DNA from: Lentisphaeria bacterium UBA4640
Lineage (GTDB): Bacteria; Verrucomicrobiota; Lentisphaeria; Victivallales; UBA1829
NCBI GenBank assembly: GCA_002405835.1
Contig: DHMO01000051.1
Location: 31,997-95,996 of the forward strand
Direction of reading: 5' to 3'
Length of the DNA: 64,000 nucleotides
The position numbers and the translations under genes are program-made. Below are positions 10,301-18,192 of the stretch, in pieces (the stretch's first letter is position 1; the number at the start of each line of letters is the position of its first letter). The notes below the pieces were generated by a model. That model was not told the origin of the DNA. It searched no databases and saw only the letters and a program-made list of their open reading frames with translations.

Positions 10301-10846
10301 TTGCCGCTTTCCGTCATCGGGAAGATGCGCCGCGGGAATATCGGCAAGATTCATTTTTCCGGCTGTATCGTTTTTGAGTTTCCATGCGGAAGCGGGGAGC
10401 AGAGGCGCGGCGGAATCAAATTGAACGGCGGTGAATTGGAAAGATTTGGGAAATCCGGAAGCGCCGGACTCTATTTTCAAGGTCAGATTTTTCAACGGCC
10501 GGTTGCCGGTTTTGAATGCGAGTTCCTCTTCAAACCAGCGTTCCGCCCATGCTCCCTGAAAGTTGAGTTCCGCGGCTTTTCCCTGTTCGCCGTCTTCTGC
10601 AATCCAGAAGATGCGGAGCGAGCCGGAGCCGTATGGATGAATCAGGAAGGAGGCTTTGCAGACGGTGTGTGCCGGAACGTTTTCTGCACAGCGGAAAAGA
10701 AGTTCGGCATTTTCGCCGGAGGCTTCCCGTGCAAAAATGAAAGGAGTCTGATTGTTGGCAAGCCGGTTGTCCGCTTTTCGCAGAGCATGGACCGTTTTCC
10801 CGTGCTCCACGAGTTCCGGGGTGCAGTATTTCGTATGACAGGACAT
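7307..10846 (-). CDS. GH2 family beta-mannosidase-like glycosidase (1179 aa)
   Basis: The GH2 catalytic signature is intact: RNHPSLVLWCGGNEF puts the acid/base at E758, and PFISECGARC gives the nucleophile at E821, the arrangement of beta-mannosidases. A TIM barrel begins near FRINGKEFFVKGCNWMPAD (~647-665). A sugar-binding jelly roll covers ~305-450 and Ig-like domains surround it. The first ~300 residues are an extra beta-rich module, making the protein longer than typical (~850 aa). No signal peptide is visible, suggesting a cytoplasmic enzyme. I chose the ATG at 10846, preceded by AGGA at correct spacing; the frame is open 49 codons further upstream without a good RBS. It is divergent from an AraC regulator and ends on the promoter of the gntR-like operon. 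Confidence 0.85.
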   Translation of the reverse strand: MSCHTKYCTPELVEHGKTVHALRKADNRLANNQTPFIFAREASGENAELLFRCAENVPAHTVCKASFLIHPYGSGSLRIFWIAEDGEQGKAAELNFQGAWAERWFEEELAFKTGNRPLKNLTLKIESGASGFPKSFQFTAVQFDSAAPLLPASAWKLKNDTAGKMNLADIPAAHLPDDGKRQTLPPGSNTFDFSQMPETFKPTVSQALLETTFESQKNEPRMLCLSADYFFQIYLNGEFLLSSCGTRAVPLMLRKGTNRLALLCRAGSGGWNAAFSTEISGAWQELWYPHLPAKCLVSDLYPWPDRERITLNGGWKLAHTDLCDPENPALPDLSAAEWLSIGNPGEIHRLLKNAGIIKDPYLRRNSSECRWIEERSWFFRKNFSRPADTKRLILNLDGADYYAHYYLNGEYLGYSEGSICGVAAELSGRLLPGNELIIRIECAGEMKGTSREMSAFPLLKGHMYGGWNVGDNKDFNSVGLFHCPELTVCPAHASLERPFIRTTALHENSADLDCIIELRRNAVPQKEEYEIQVSVEGGTFQQAVIETKIRFAPSEEMSILCIPVSVPQPQLWWPNGMGEQNLYKATFRLLCNGRILDERKTLFGIRTFERVQGRAVKTNKSSADWGRLNPYINTMRDRGDYTTGDWTFRINGKEFFVKGCNWMPADSFHDEDPAMLEWQLSLVRDAGIQMLRVWGAGEFESDCFYELCDRCGLLVMQDFPINVDGRGKNTRLWEKAAAWNIFRLRNHPSLVLWCGGNEFCAETSDSAPLIVIAANLIRNLDGSREFMESSPVNGDWHIYPSFTDAARLWDTVLADGPFISECGARCMPSPETWEKLLSEESFRTIPGDTVYAPEKMARLYPEISHFCMEYPEEMFRRGEKFNRVREIPLAELAEAVNLAAAEFNRIAIEVCRCAWPQNGGLLLWAWKRPWPSVACQLVDGLGQPVQTYYAAKRGYAPLLPCLKLRSLECAPGESLTLRPFLLNEDGKETQNCRVRLRLFSPRLQECFSAEMKPEHPRADGAYAYELPEQHFHIPQNFRGSCFFAVLDAEKTESTPVRNFYIFRCMDNGNARPLRDQLAETPAHLELQVLKQEERRVSLRITNTGKLPSAITSVSVPDGSPFAADDSAFWLDPDESKDITLRFPDKKLPAALAVSSWNSKKITENISATEKLSFFSSTGG

Positions 10847-11076
10847 TTTCCTTTTTCCTCTGTTCACGTTTTCCGTTCCTGATTTCCGGAGCATTCCGGG
10901 AATCTCACGGATAATATAATATCTGTATTTGCCGAATTCACTGTTTTTGATGCGGAATATATTTGAAAAAACAGAAAAACATTTGCCGGACAATCAAAGA
11001 AAATAAAACGGCGTTCTTGAAAAAACGGTTCTTCGCGGTAATTTATAAGAAAAAATGTACAGGGGAGAAAAAAACG

Positions 11077-11964
11077 ATGAAACCGCTGCCGGATCATTCC
11101 ATATTCGAGGGAATATCATCCCGGATTTATGAAAAACGAAAAGACCATTGCTTTCGTTCGAGAGAGCGGCACCATCATCTGGTGGAACTGTGTTCCGCGG
11201 AGGATTTTTCAAAAATGCTGCTCGGCTGCAATTTTTTCTGCCGGACGCGCTCCTGGACGGGAGACTATCACAAACGGGAGAATCCGCCATTCCTGACGGT
11301 GACGCTGGTGCATTCCGGCGAAACGGCGGTCAGGATCGGCGGGCGCTATTTCATTGCGGAGGCGGGAGATGTGATTCTGTTTCCTCCGTACGGAAACTAC
11401 GAATATTTTACGCTCGGGAACAGCGAGCGTTCCGCCGTGCTGATAACCGGAAAATCTTTGCTTCCGGTTCTGGAGTCGGCTGGATTGGCGGATACGTTTT
11501 GTCTTCACCTGGAACAGCCGGAAAAGCTCGAAGAGTATTTCAGGCGGATTATGGGGAAGCTGTCGGATGCTTTCCGCCTTTCTGCGCGGCGCGCGCTTGC
11601 GGGAATCTGTTTTGAGCTGATCCAGTTCCTTTCTATGCCGGAAGAAGCGGTTTCCGTCAATCCCGCACTGGGGATTGCGACGGAATGGATTGCCCGGCAT
11701 TTTCCGGAACCTCTGAGGATGGAGGAGATCGCGAAGAAAGCGGGCGTCAGCGTTGCGGGACTGACGCGTCTGTTCCGGCGTCACCTGCAGACGACGCCCT
11801 ACCGTTATCTGATAGCATACCGTATGCGTTATGCGGAATATCTGCTGAAGAACAGTTCTCTTTCCATAAAAGAGATCGCCGACCGCGCGGGGTACCGGAA
11901 CCCGCTGAATTTTTCAACGGAATTCCGGAAATATTATTTCTGCTCCCCGCGCAGTTTCCGGTGA
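11077..11964 (+). CDS. AraC-family transcriptional regulator (295 aa)
   Basis: An N-terminal cupin-like effector domain (~30-180; includes GGRYFIAEAGDVILFPP) is followed by two helix-turn-helix motifs at the C-terminus (MEEIAKKAGVSVAGLTRLFR and IKEIADRAGYRNPLNFSTEF). The ATG at 11077 is preceded by AGGGGAGAA. The gene is divergent from the beta-mannosidase-like GH2 across a 230-bp AT-rich region (10847-11076) in which I see only weak promoter candidates, for example TTGAAA at 11017-11022 with TAATTT 16 bp on, and no other gene. By position it likely controls that GH2. It converges with a prepilin-like gene, with six bases between the two stop codons. Confidence 0.9.
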   Translation: MKPLPDHSIFEGISSRIYEKRKDHCFRSRERHHHLVELCSAEDFSKMLLGCNFFCRTRSWTGDYHKRENPPFLTVTLVHSGETAVRIGGRYFIAEAGDVILFPPYGNYEYFTLGNSERSAVLITGKSLLPVLESAGLADTFCLHLEQPEKLEEYFRRIMGKLSDAFRLSARRALAGICFELIQFLSMPEEAVSVNPALGIATEWIARHFPEPLRMEEIAKKAGVSVAGLTRLFRRHLQTTPYRYLIAYRMRYAEYLLKNSSLSIKEIADRAGYRNPLNFSTEFRKYYFCSPRSFR

Positions 11965-11970
11965 AGTTGC

Positions 11971-12771
11971 TTAAAAGGCGTCCGGAACGTGCCAGTCCCG
12001 GCGGCGGAGAACCTGTGAGCGGTCGACTTTTGAATTGTCGACATCGCTCAATTGAGCCTTCAGGGAACCGCGGGCCTGAAGCTGAGCGTGTCCGTCGGCG
12101 TAAAGCATGTTGACGGAATCCATGTGCGCTTCCCAGATTCCGTTGCTGAGACTCGGCAGGATGCGGTAGGCGCCTGTTCCGGGCGGATAAGCGGTTGAAT
12201 TGCTTGAGCCGAACCGGACGGAATCGGCAAGATAGAAGCAGACGCTCGGGTTGGTCAGGCGTTTCAGATTCAGCAGCGAGGAGACGTAATCGGGACCGGA
12301 GGAGGTGCGGATCCAGTCCCAGTGTTTGGAGCCGGCGCGGCTCTCGAAGGTGTCGCCCCAGCCGCCGGCGCGGACGCCGTAGGTGAAATCGCTGTCGTAG
12401 TATTTGACGGCGTTTTCGGGACAGAAATAAATGGAGCTGCTCTTGGAAGTTTTCTTCACCTGGTTTTCCATGAAGTACTGCGCCCACTGCAAGGTTCCGG
12501 CGCCTCCGGAAGCCTGTGTTGTGGAGATTTTCACGAGCGGAAGAATATCGTTGAAATCATTCGCGTATTGCATGAAGAGCTGTCCGACCTGCCGCTGATT
12601 TCCGAGGCAGGAGATGGCGCGCGCTTTGCTTCTGGCGCTGTTCAGCGCGGGAAGAAGCATCCCGGCGAGGATCGCGATGATCGCAATCGTTACGAGGAGC
12701 TCTATGAGGGTAAATCTGTTGGATTTACGCTTGAAATATGAAATATTTCCTCTGTTGAAATGAAGTTTCAT
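11971..12771 (-). CDS. Prepilin-type N-terminal cleavage/methylation protein (266 aa)
   Basis: A basic leader (1-18) precedes RFTLIELLVTIAIIAILAGM, the prepilin peptidase recognition and N-methylation segment with the conserved Glu, then LLPALNSARSKA. The C-terminal half has the motif SVNMLYADGHAQL, typical of the DUF1559-like family of PVC bacteria. It is 20 bp downstream of the GH5 gene on the same strand with no terminator between, so the two are likely co-transcribed. It differs from the other two prepilin-like proteins of this window outside the N-terminal segment, suggesting divergent partners rather than recent duplication. Confidence 0.88.
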   Translation of the reverse strand: MKLHFNRGNISYFKRKSNRFTLIELLVTIAIIAILAGMLLPALNSARSKARAISCLGNQRQVGQLFMQYANDFNDILPLVKISTTQASGGAGTLQWAQYFMENQVKKTSKSSSIYFCPENAVKYYDSDFTYGVRAGGWGDTFESRAGSKHWDWIRTSSGPDYVSSLLNLKRLTNPSVCFYLADSVRFGSSNSTAYPPGTGAYRILPSLSNGIWEAHMDSVNMLYADGHAQLQARGSLKAQLSDVDNSKVDRSQVLRRRDWHVPDAF

Positions 12772-12791
12772 GGCGCAGTCTGCCTTTTTGG

Positions 12792-14408
12792 TTATTTCCG
12801 GTTGAGGGAAAGATATTTGAGGATGACCTGTTTGCGTTTCGTGTCCGGAACGGCTTTCTGTTCCTTCCAGTCGTCGGAATGTTCAAGGCTCCAGCCGTTC
12901 CACTTTTCACGGAAGGTGTGATAGGTCCAGTGCCACTGATTCTCTTCAAGCAGACTCACCATGTCGTCGAGATAACGGTCGCCGTCGGGAGCCCAGCGGA
13001 TGACGGAGAATTCACCGGCGTAGATGATCGCGCCGTATTTTTTCTGGAAATCGAGAACCGGCTGGAAGTTTTTGCGCAGACGCTCCTTGTCCACATATTC
13101 CACGGTGTGGTGTGCGGCGTGGAGACCGAAAACATCGACTTTCGAGGGGTAGCGGATCGGATTTCCTTCTTTGATGCGTTTCATTTTGTCACGCAGTCCC
13201 TGATGCGTGTAAACGCCGGGGAGGTAGCAGTGAAACTGGTAGATGATGTTTTTCAGCGGGAGCGGCTGGAGATAGATGAACGTATCGACTCCGCCCCAGT
13301 AGTTTGAGGCGATCATGACGGGTTTTTCCGCATCGATTTTGCGGATTGCCTCGGCGGCTTTCAGCTGGACTTCAAGATAGTTCCAGCGGCATTCGGCGGT
13401 CTGCACGGGTTCGTTGAGAAGGTCGTAAGCCCAGACTGCCGGTTCATCGCGGAAGGTGCGCGCGGCGTTCTCCCAGATGCGGACGAAAAGGTTCAGCCAT
13501 TCTTCGGACTGGAAGAGGCGGAAGGCGGAAAGCTCGTTGTCCTTGCGGGAGATTTCGCCCGCCGTGCCGAACACCTGCGGATTCGAGTAGCGCCCGCCCG
13601 GGGTACGGTAGGTCATGATGACTTTGATTCCGCGCTTTTCAAATTCGGGGCAGAGCTCTTTGAGCCGTTTGAACTGACGCTCCATTTCAGCTTCGTAGGT
13701 CTTGTAATTCAGATTTGCTCCTTTGGGACCGAGCCAGAGACGGACGGCGTTGACGTTCCATTTTTCGAGCGTGTCGAATGCCGTCGGATCATCGAAGACA
13801 TAGTATTCCGCGACCACGCCGCGGAGACGGGGGGCGTTGCGGACGGCGGGGGAGTATTCGCACTTGAAATCCGCGGGGAGCTTCTGTTTGAGGCGGAACG
13901 TTTCGAACGGGTCGCAGACTTCCGCGCGGATGTCCTTGAATTCCGCCGTTCCCGTGGCGAACTGGAGTCCGAAAACAGCTGTAAGGCGGATGTTGTCGCC
14001 GTAGAAGGGGAGACGCCAGACGACTTCAGTCCAGTCATTGGTTCCGGTGAATCCTTTGGAGCCGCGCCAGTAGGGATCGTTTTTCGTTGCTCCGGCGAGC
14101 AGGAGTTTGGCGTTGTGGAAGTTTTTGCCGCCGACGCTGCGGACATCTTCCGTTTTGATTTTGAAGGAAAACTTGACGGTTTTTCCGGCAAATTTTGCAT
14201 TGTCGGGCACAAAGCGGACGCCCTCGGTGGCGTTTGAAACTTTTGTACCGTGCGGAATGGAGACTCTGACCGTTTTCGTTTCAGCGTCCCATGTTCCGAA
14301 TTTTCCGGGGATGATTTTCGCGGAGTCGAAAAGGTTTTCTCCTGCCGGAGCGGAGAAAAGCGCCAGAAACGCCAGAGTTCCGAAGAGCTTTTTCAGAGTG
14401 TTTTTCAT
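12792..14408 (-). CDS. Secreted GH5-like glycoside hydrolase with N-terminal CBM-like domain (538 aa)
   Basis: A signal peptide (~1-22, ending APAG) is followed by a beta-sandwich, CBM4/9-like module (~25-165) and then a TIM barrel of the cellulase/GH5 type. The acid/base is E333 (VWAYDLLNEPV) and the nucleophile E466 (IIYAGEFSVIRW); a conserved His-bearing strand is present (YQFHCYLPG). GH5 enzymes hydrolyse beta-1,4-linked glucans, mannans or related glycans with retention of configuration; the specificity cannot be read here. AAAGGAAG precedes the ATG. It is divergent from an AraC regulator with touching promoters and is followed by a prepilin-like gene 20 bp downstream. Confidence 0.87.
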   Translation of the reverse strand: MKNTLKKLFGTLAFLALFSAPAGENLFDSAKIIPGKFGTWDAETKTVRVSIPHGTKVSNATEGVRFVPDNAKFAGKTVKFSFKIKTEDVRSVGGKNFHNAKLLLAGATKNDPYWRGSKGFTGTNDWTEVVWRLPFYGDNIRLTAVFGLQFATGTAEFKDIRAEVCDPFETFRLKQKLPADFKCEYSPAVRNAPRLRGVVAEYYVFDDPTAFDTLEKWNVNAVRLWLGPKGANLNYKTYEAEMERQFKRLKELCPEFEKRGIKVIMTYRTPGGRYSNPQVFGTAGEISRKDNELSAFRLFQSEEWLNLFVRIWENAARTFRDEPAVWAYDLLNEPVQTAECRWNYLEVQLKAAEAIRKIDAEKPVMIASNYWGGVDTFIYLQPLPLKNIIYQFHCYLPGVYTHQGLRDKMKRIKEGNPIRYPSKVDVFGLHAAHHTVEYVDKERLRKNFQPVLDFQKKYGAIIYAGEFSVIRWAPDGDRYLDDMVSLLEENQWHWTYHTFREKWNGWSLEHSDDWKEQKAVPDTKRKQVILKYLSLNRK

Positions 14409-14446
14409 GAGTTGCTTCCTTTCATTTTTTTCGGTTTGCTGTATAT

Positions 14447-14475
14447 ATTATAAACGAAAAAGGCTTGAAAAACAA
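14447..14475 (-). promoter_or_regulatory. Promoter of the GH5/prepilin operon
   Basis: Minus-strand TTGTTT (14475-14470), 17-bp spacer, perfect TATAAT (14452-14447), 38 bp ahead of the GH5 start. Its -35 box shares one base with the -35 box of the opposite AraC promoter, so the two polymerase sites are mutually exclusive or coupled. Confidence 0.75.
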
Positions 14476-14493
14476 TCCTTTATTTGCTATATT
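14465..14493 (+). promoter_or_regulatory. Promoter of the second AraC regulator gene
   Basis: TTGAAA (14465-14470), 17-bp spacer and TATATT (14488-14493), 44 bp upstream of the AraC start and back to back with the GH5 promoter. Confidence 0.7.
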
Positions 14494-14537
14494 ATACATA
14501 GAAAGTAAACAAAAATATATGAAAAATCAACATTACG

Positions 14538-15497
14538 ATGAAACCGCTTCAGAACAGACGGATTTTTGAGGAACACCGCCTTGCGCTTCAACAGAAATTC
14601 GCGGACGGAATGGAAGTTTACTTCCGCCGCGACTTCCGCATAGTGAAGTCGTATCCCCTTCTTTTTGAACGGAGAGCGCGCGAGCCGCTCTATACGATGA
14701 TTCTGTATGAACATCATTGTCTGAAGGATATGCACTACCGCCGGCGCAACGCCGCATTCTTTTCGATGGAAGTGATCTGGGATGGCTCGCTTTCGGTCCG
14801 TCTGGACGACCGCATGTATCTGCTGGAGCCGGGCGACTGCCTTCTGATTCACCCTTATATCGATGCGGAACTGCTGACCGGTCCCGCCGGATTCTGCGTG
14901 AAGACTTCGCTGGTGATTGACGGTGTTCTGCGCAACGCCGCGATTTCCGCATTCGGGCTTGAGAAGCGCGACGTGCTGACGCGTCCGGACTGGAATGAAC
15001 TGCGCGTTCTGATTCAGTCGCTGAAAGAGCTCTGCGCCGAGCCGGGGAAGAACCAGGATGAGAAGAACGGACAGCTTACGTACCGTCTGTTTCAGCTTTT
15101 TCTTCATCCGGCGGAGACGACGGGGGCGTTTCAGCGGATCAGCGGTGCGGCGGAGTACTTGGAGAAGCACTTTGCGGAACCCGTCTCAATGACTGCGCTG
15201 GCGGAGATGTGCGGCTGTTCGCGGATGCATCTGATCCGCTGTTTCAAACAGATGCACGGCATTTCACCATACCGGATGCTGACGGAGATCCGGATGCGCG
15301 AAGCGGTCCGTCTGCTCCTGATGGAGCGTTCTCTTTCGGTGAAGGAGGTCGCGGAGCGTGTCGGTTATGCGCGTCCGCTGAATTTTTCCGCGGAGTTCCG
15401 CAAGCGTTTCGGCGTTTCGCCGCGGATGTACCGGAGGTTGAGTCCGGAGGATGAAATCAAGTGCGCGGATCCTGCAGAAAATTTTCTTTATCCATGA
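14538..15497 (+). CDS. AraC-family transcriptional regulator (319 aa)
   Basis: A cupin-type sensor domain (~70-150, with SVRLDDRMYLLEPGDCLLIH) is joined to a C-terminal double helix-turn-helix (MTALAEMCGCSRMHLIRCFK and VKEVAERVGYARPLNFSAEF). It is divergent from the secreted GH5 and shares a 130-bp promoter region with it, so it is probably its local activator (inference from position). The Shine-Dalgarno before the ATG is weak. It resembles the AraC protein at 11077-11964 in architecture, especially the PLNFS(A/T)EFRK segment. Confidence 0.9.
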   Translation: MKPLQNRRIFEEHRLALQQKFADGMEVYFRRDFRIVKSYPLLFERRAREPLYTMILYEHHCLKDMHYRRRNAAFFSMEVIWDGSLSVRLDDRMYLLEPGDCLLIHPYIDAELLTGPAGFCVKTSLVIDGVLRNAAISAFGLEKRDVLTRPDWNELRVLIQSLKELCAEPGKNQDEKNGQLTYRLFQLFLHPAETTGAFQRISGAAEYLEKHFAEPVSMTALAEMCGCSRMHLIRCFKQMHGISPYRMLTEIRMREAVRLLLMERSLSVKEVAERVGYARPLNFSAEFRKRFGVSPRMYRRLSPEDEIKCADPAENFLYP

Positions 15498-15558
15498 CCG
15501 TGAAATTCCGCCGCATCCGGACAATTGCCGCAAGTTTCCTTCTCATACGGAAACGCAC

Positions 15559-15586
15559 TTGACATTTACCCATCTTATGTTATACT
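15559..15586 (+). promoter_or_regulatory. Promoter of the sedoheptulokinase-like gene
   Basis: Perfect TTGACA (15559-15564), 16-bp spacer and TATACT (15581-15586), about 40 bp upstream of the kinase start codon. Confidence 0.8.
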
Positions 15587-15627
15587 AATGCGGGATAATG
15601 ATCAACACAACTTTGAAAGAAGAGAAG

Positions 15628-16941
15628 ATGAAAACAGCCCTGGGAATCGACCTCGGAACAACGAAAGCCGCAGCCATTTTGCTGGATGAAGACAGAACAC
15701 TGCTCGGTGTCGCCAATGCCGCGCATCATGCGGATATTCCGTCCGTGCCGGGCGGAGCGGAACAGGATCCTGAAAAAATTCTGGATGCGGTCGCGCGGAT
15801 CATTGCCGGACTGCCGCAGGATCAGCTCGGCAGAATATCGTGCATCGGCGTTACCGGACAGATGCATTCGGTTCTGCTCGGAAACGGAACCTCCGTTTCG
15901 CCGCTCGTCACCTGGCAGGATCACCGCTGCGGAGCTGAAAGACTGAAGCGTTTTCAGACGAAAACCGGACTTCCCCTGCGCGAAGGTTTCGGCGGAACAA
16001 CACTTGCGCGTCTCGCGGAGGAAAAACAGCTCGGAGCATGGAATTTCGCGGCGACAATCAACGATTATCTCGTTTATGTTCTGACCGGAAACAAACGTGT
16101 CATGACCGATCCGACTCATGCCGCAAGCTGGGGGCTTTACCGCGACGGCGGCTGGAACCTGAAGGCGCTGGAAGCTCTGCATATTCCCGCTTCCATTCTG
16201 CCGGAAATCCGTCCGTGCGGAACAGTCGCCGGAACGGTCTGTGCGGAGGCCGCGCGCAGATTCGGCATCCCGGAAGGCGTTCCCGTCGTGAATGCGATCG
16301 GGGATAATCAGGCGTCGATTCTCAGCTGCGGCAGCGATTTTGCGCATGAAATTTATCTGACGCTCGGAACGGGGGCTCAGCTTTCCCTGGTGGTGGACAA
16401 GGCTCCGGCGGAACTTCCGGATTCGCTGGAAGCGCGTCCGTTCCCCGGCGGGCGTTCCCTGCTGGTTTCGGCTCCGCTCTGCGGCGGCGCCGCGTTTGCA
16501 TGGCTTGCGGATACGGTCAACGCATTTCGCCGCGACCTCGGCGAATCGGAACTCCCGAAAGGCGCTCTGCTGGATCGTCTTGACGCTCTTGCTCTTGCGG
16601 AACTGGAGCGCGGCGAGCCGGAACTGACAATTGCTCCGCACTTCCTCGGCGAACGCTGGAATCCGGATTTGCGCGGAAGCTGCAGCGGTCTGACTCTTTC
16701 GAATGCTTCGCCGGGAAAGATCGGCGCCGCGCTTGCACTTGGAATCATCCGCAATCTCAAATCCGGTTTCAGCGCGGAGGTGCTGGCGGACCGCCGTTCC
16801 ATTATCGGTTCGGGAAACGCGGTGCGTCTGCTGAAGAGCATTCAGTTTGCCATTCAGCGTGAGTTCGGTCTTCCGCTCTGTCTGACGGAAACGCGCGAAG
16901 AGGCGGCTGTCGGCGCCGCTCTTCTTGCGCTCGGGAAATAA
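15628..16941 (+). CDS. FGGY-family carbohydrate kinase, sedoheptulokinase-like (437 aa)
   Basis: The N-terminal actin-fold phosphate loop is GIDLGTTKAAA. Several segments match the sedoheptulokinase (SHPK) subgroup rather than xylulokinase: SPLVTWQDHRCG, INDYLVYVL, HAASWGLY, GDNQASILSC and LTIAPHFLGERWNPD. SHPK phosphorylates sedoheptulose to sedoheptulose 7-phosphate for the pentose phosphate pathway; ribulo- or xylulokinase activity cannot be excluded. Length is normal for the family. I chose the ATG at 15628 after a purine-rich AAAGAAGAGA; an in-frame ATG ten codons upstream lacks an RBS. The gene stands alone with its own consensus promoter and converges with a PAT-family acetyltransferase gene. 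Confidence 0.8.
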   Translation: MKTALGIDLGTTKAAAILLDEDRTLLGVANAAHHADIPSVPGGAEQDPEKILDAVARIIAGLPQDQLGRISCIGVTGQMHSVLLGNGTSVSPLVTWQDHRCGAERLKRFQTKTGLPLREGFGGTTLARLAEEKQLGAWNFAATINDYLVYVLTGNKRVMTDPTHAASWGLYRDGGWNLKALEALHIPASILPEIRPCGTVAGTVCAEAARRFGIPEGVPVVNAIGDNQASILSCGSDFAHEIYLTLGTGAQLSLVVDKAPAELPDSLEARPFPGGRSLLVSAPLCGGAAFAWLADTVNAFRRDLGESELPKGALLDRLDALALAELERGEPELTIAPHFLGERWNPDLRGSCSGLTLSNASPGKIGAALALGIIRNLKSGFSAEVLADRRSIIGSGNAVRLLKSIQFAIQREFGLPLCLTETREEAAVGAALLALGK

Positions 16942-16948
16942 AGACGGG

Positions 16949-17452
16949 TTATTTCAGTTTCAGTTCCAATGCCTGGACGTCGCACCATTTGCCGAATTTG
17001 AATGCGGAGTTTTTCCAGAGTCCGGCGTCTTCAAAGCCGTGACTGCGGTGGAAACGGAGACTTGGGATGTTGTCGGCGGTGATGATCGCCATGAGTCCCG
17101 CATAGAAACCGCGCTGTTTCAATTCGCGGATGAGCTGCTCCAGGAGCGGAGAGCCCCAGCCGCGCCCGGTGAATTCGGGGGCGAGATAGATGCTCAGTTC
17201 CGCCAGACGGTTTGTATCCTGCGGACGGAAACGGTCGGCGCAGGCATAGCCGGCAACGGCGCCGTCCGCCGTCTCGATGACGAGGAACGGGCAGTTGTCG
17301 CGGTGTGCAATCTCGACTTTGGCGAGCATTCCCTGTTCCGTGAGCGGAGCGTCGTTGAAGGTTGCTGTTGTGTGGAGAATGTAGTGATTGTAAAGTTCCG
17401 TCAGCGCGGGGAGATCCCCGGGCTGAAACGGACGGATTGTGTATTCGTTCAT
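16949..17452 (-). CDS. GNAT acetyltransferase, phosphinothricin acetyltransferase (PAT) family (167 aa)
   Basis: The sequence follows the PAT/MnaT pattern: IRPFQPGDLPALTELYNHY, then TTATFNDAPLT, a GYACADRFRP strand, the acetyl-CoA loop FTGRGWGSPLL, and NIPSLRFHRSHGFEDAG. PAT proteins N-acetylate small amines such as phosphinothricin or methionine sulfone/sulfoximine using acetyl-CoA. The start at 17452 lies one base after the ABC permease stop codon, so it is the last gene of the five-gene ABC operon and probably translated by coupling. The natural substrate is unknown; a link to the transported compound is only contextual. Confidence 0.85.
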   Translation of the reverse strand: MNEYTIRPFQPGDLPALTELYNHYILHTTATFNDAPLTEQGMLAKVEIAHRDNCPFLVIETADGAVAGYACADRFRPQDTNRLAELSIYLAPEFTGRGWGSPLLEQLIRELKQRGFYAGLMAIITADNIPSLRFHRSHGFEDAGLWKNSAFKFGKWCDVQALELKLK

Positions 17453-17453
17453 G

Positions 17454-18188
17454 TTATCCGGCTTTCCGATAGCGGAGGAGACGCGCTCCGCCGAGTTCCA
17501 GTATGCCGTCGCTGAGCTTTCCGAGAATTGCGAACAGGACAATGCTCGCAATGATGACGTCAGCGCGGCTTGTCTGCTGCGCGTCGTACATCAGGAAACC
17601 GAGTCCCTTTGATGCGCCCATCAGCTCGGCGGCGACGACAAACATCCACCCGAGGCTGAGTCCGCTGCGGAGCGCCGTAATCCACGACGGCAGGGCGGCG
17701 GGGAGAATGATCCGCAGAATCAGCTCTTTCGGTCTGAGTCCGAACAGTTCGCCGACTTCGACCAGCTTGCGGTCGACCTGCTCAATGCCAGACGCGAGAG
17801 TCAGGTAGACCGGGAAGAAGACGCCGGTTGCGATCAGCGCAATCTTGCTTTCCTCGAAGATTCCGAGCCAGAGCAGAAAAAGCGGAACCCACGCCATCGA
17901 CGGAATGTTGCGCAGAGCCTGCAAGGTCGGGTCGAGGAGTTTGCGTGCGGTTTTCGAGTATCCTGTCACGGCTCCCGCGACTGTTCCCGCGGCGGCGCCG
18001 ATCAGAAACCCGACCAGCACGCGCAGCGTTGTCACGCCGATGTGTCCCCACAATTCGCCGGCGCGCCCGAGTTCAAACAGCGTCTTCGCGATTGTCAGCG
18101 GGGAGGGCAGCCACTCCGCCTGAATCAGTCCGAACACGGACGCCAGCTGCCATAATATAACGATTGCAATCGGAAAAATCCATCCCAT
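17454..18188 (-). CDS. ABC transporter permease, SsuC/TauC/NrtB-like (244 aa)
   Basis: Six or so hydrophobic segments and the cytoplasmic EAA-type loop (VGELFGLRPKELILRIILPA, with the G and LP conserved) identify a BPD-type inner-membrane permease of the nitrate/sulfonate/taurine importer class. The homodimer would form the pore driven by the ATPase encoded at 20022-20795. ATG at 18188 follows the binding-protein stop by four bases; the frame stays open 12 codons further upstream, overlapping that gene. Substrate unknown. Confidence 0.88.
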   Translation of the reverse strand: MGWIFPIAIVILWQLASVFGLIQAEWLPSPLTIAKTLFELGRAGELWGHIGVTTLRVLVGFLIGAAAGTVAGAVTGYSKTARKLLDPTLQALRNIPSMAWVPLFLLWLGIFEESKIALIATGVFFPVYLTLASGIEQVDRKLVEVGELFGLRPKELILRIILPAALPSWITALRSGLSLGWMFVVAAELMGASKGLGFLMYDAQQTSRADVIIASIVLFAILGKLSDGILELGGARLLRYRKAG

Positions 18189-18192
18189 AAAA

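Noticed and set aside
7307..10993. Upstream ATG at 10993 for the beta-mannosidase-like gene
   Set aside because: The extra 49 residues are not domain-like and no RBS precedes that ATG, whereas 10846 has AGGA at proper spacing.
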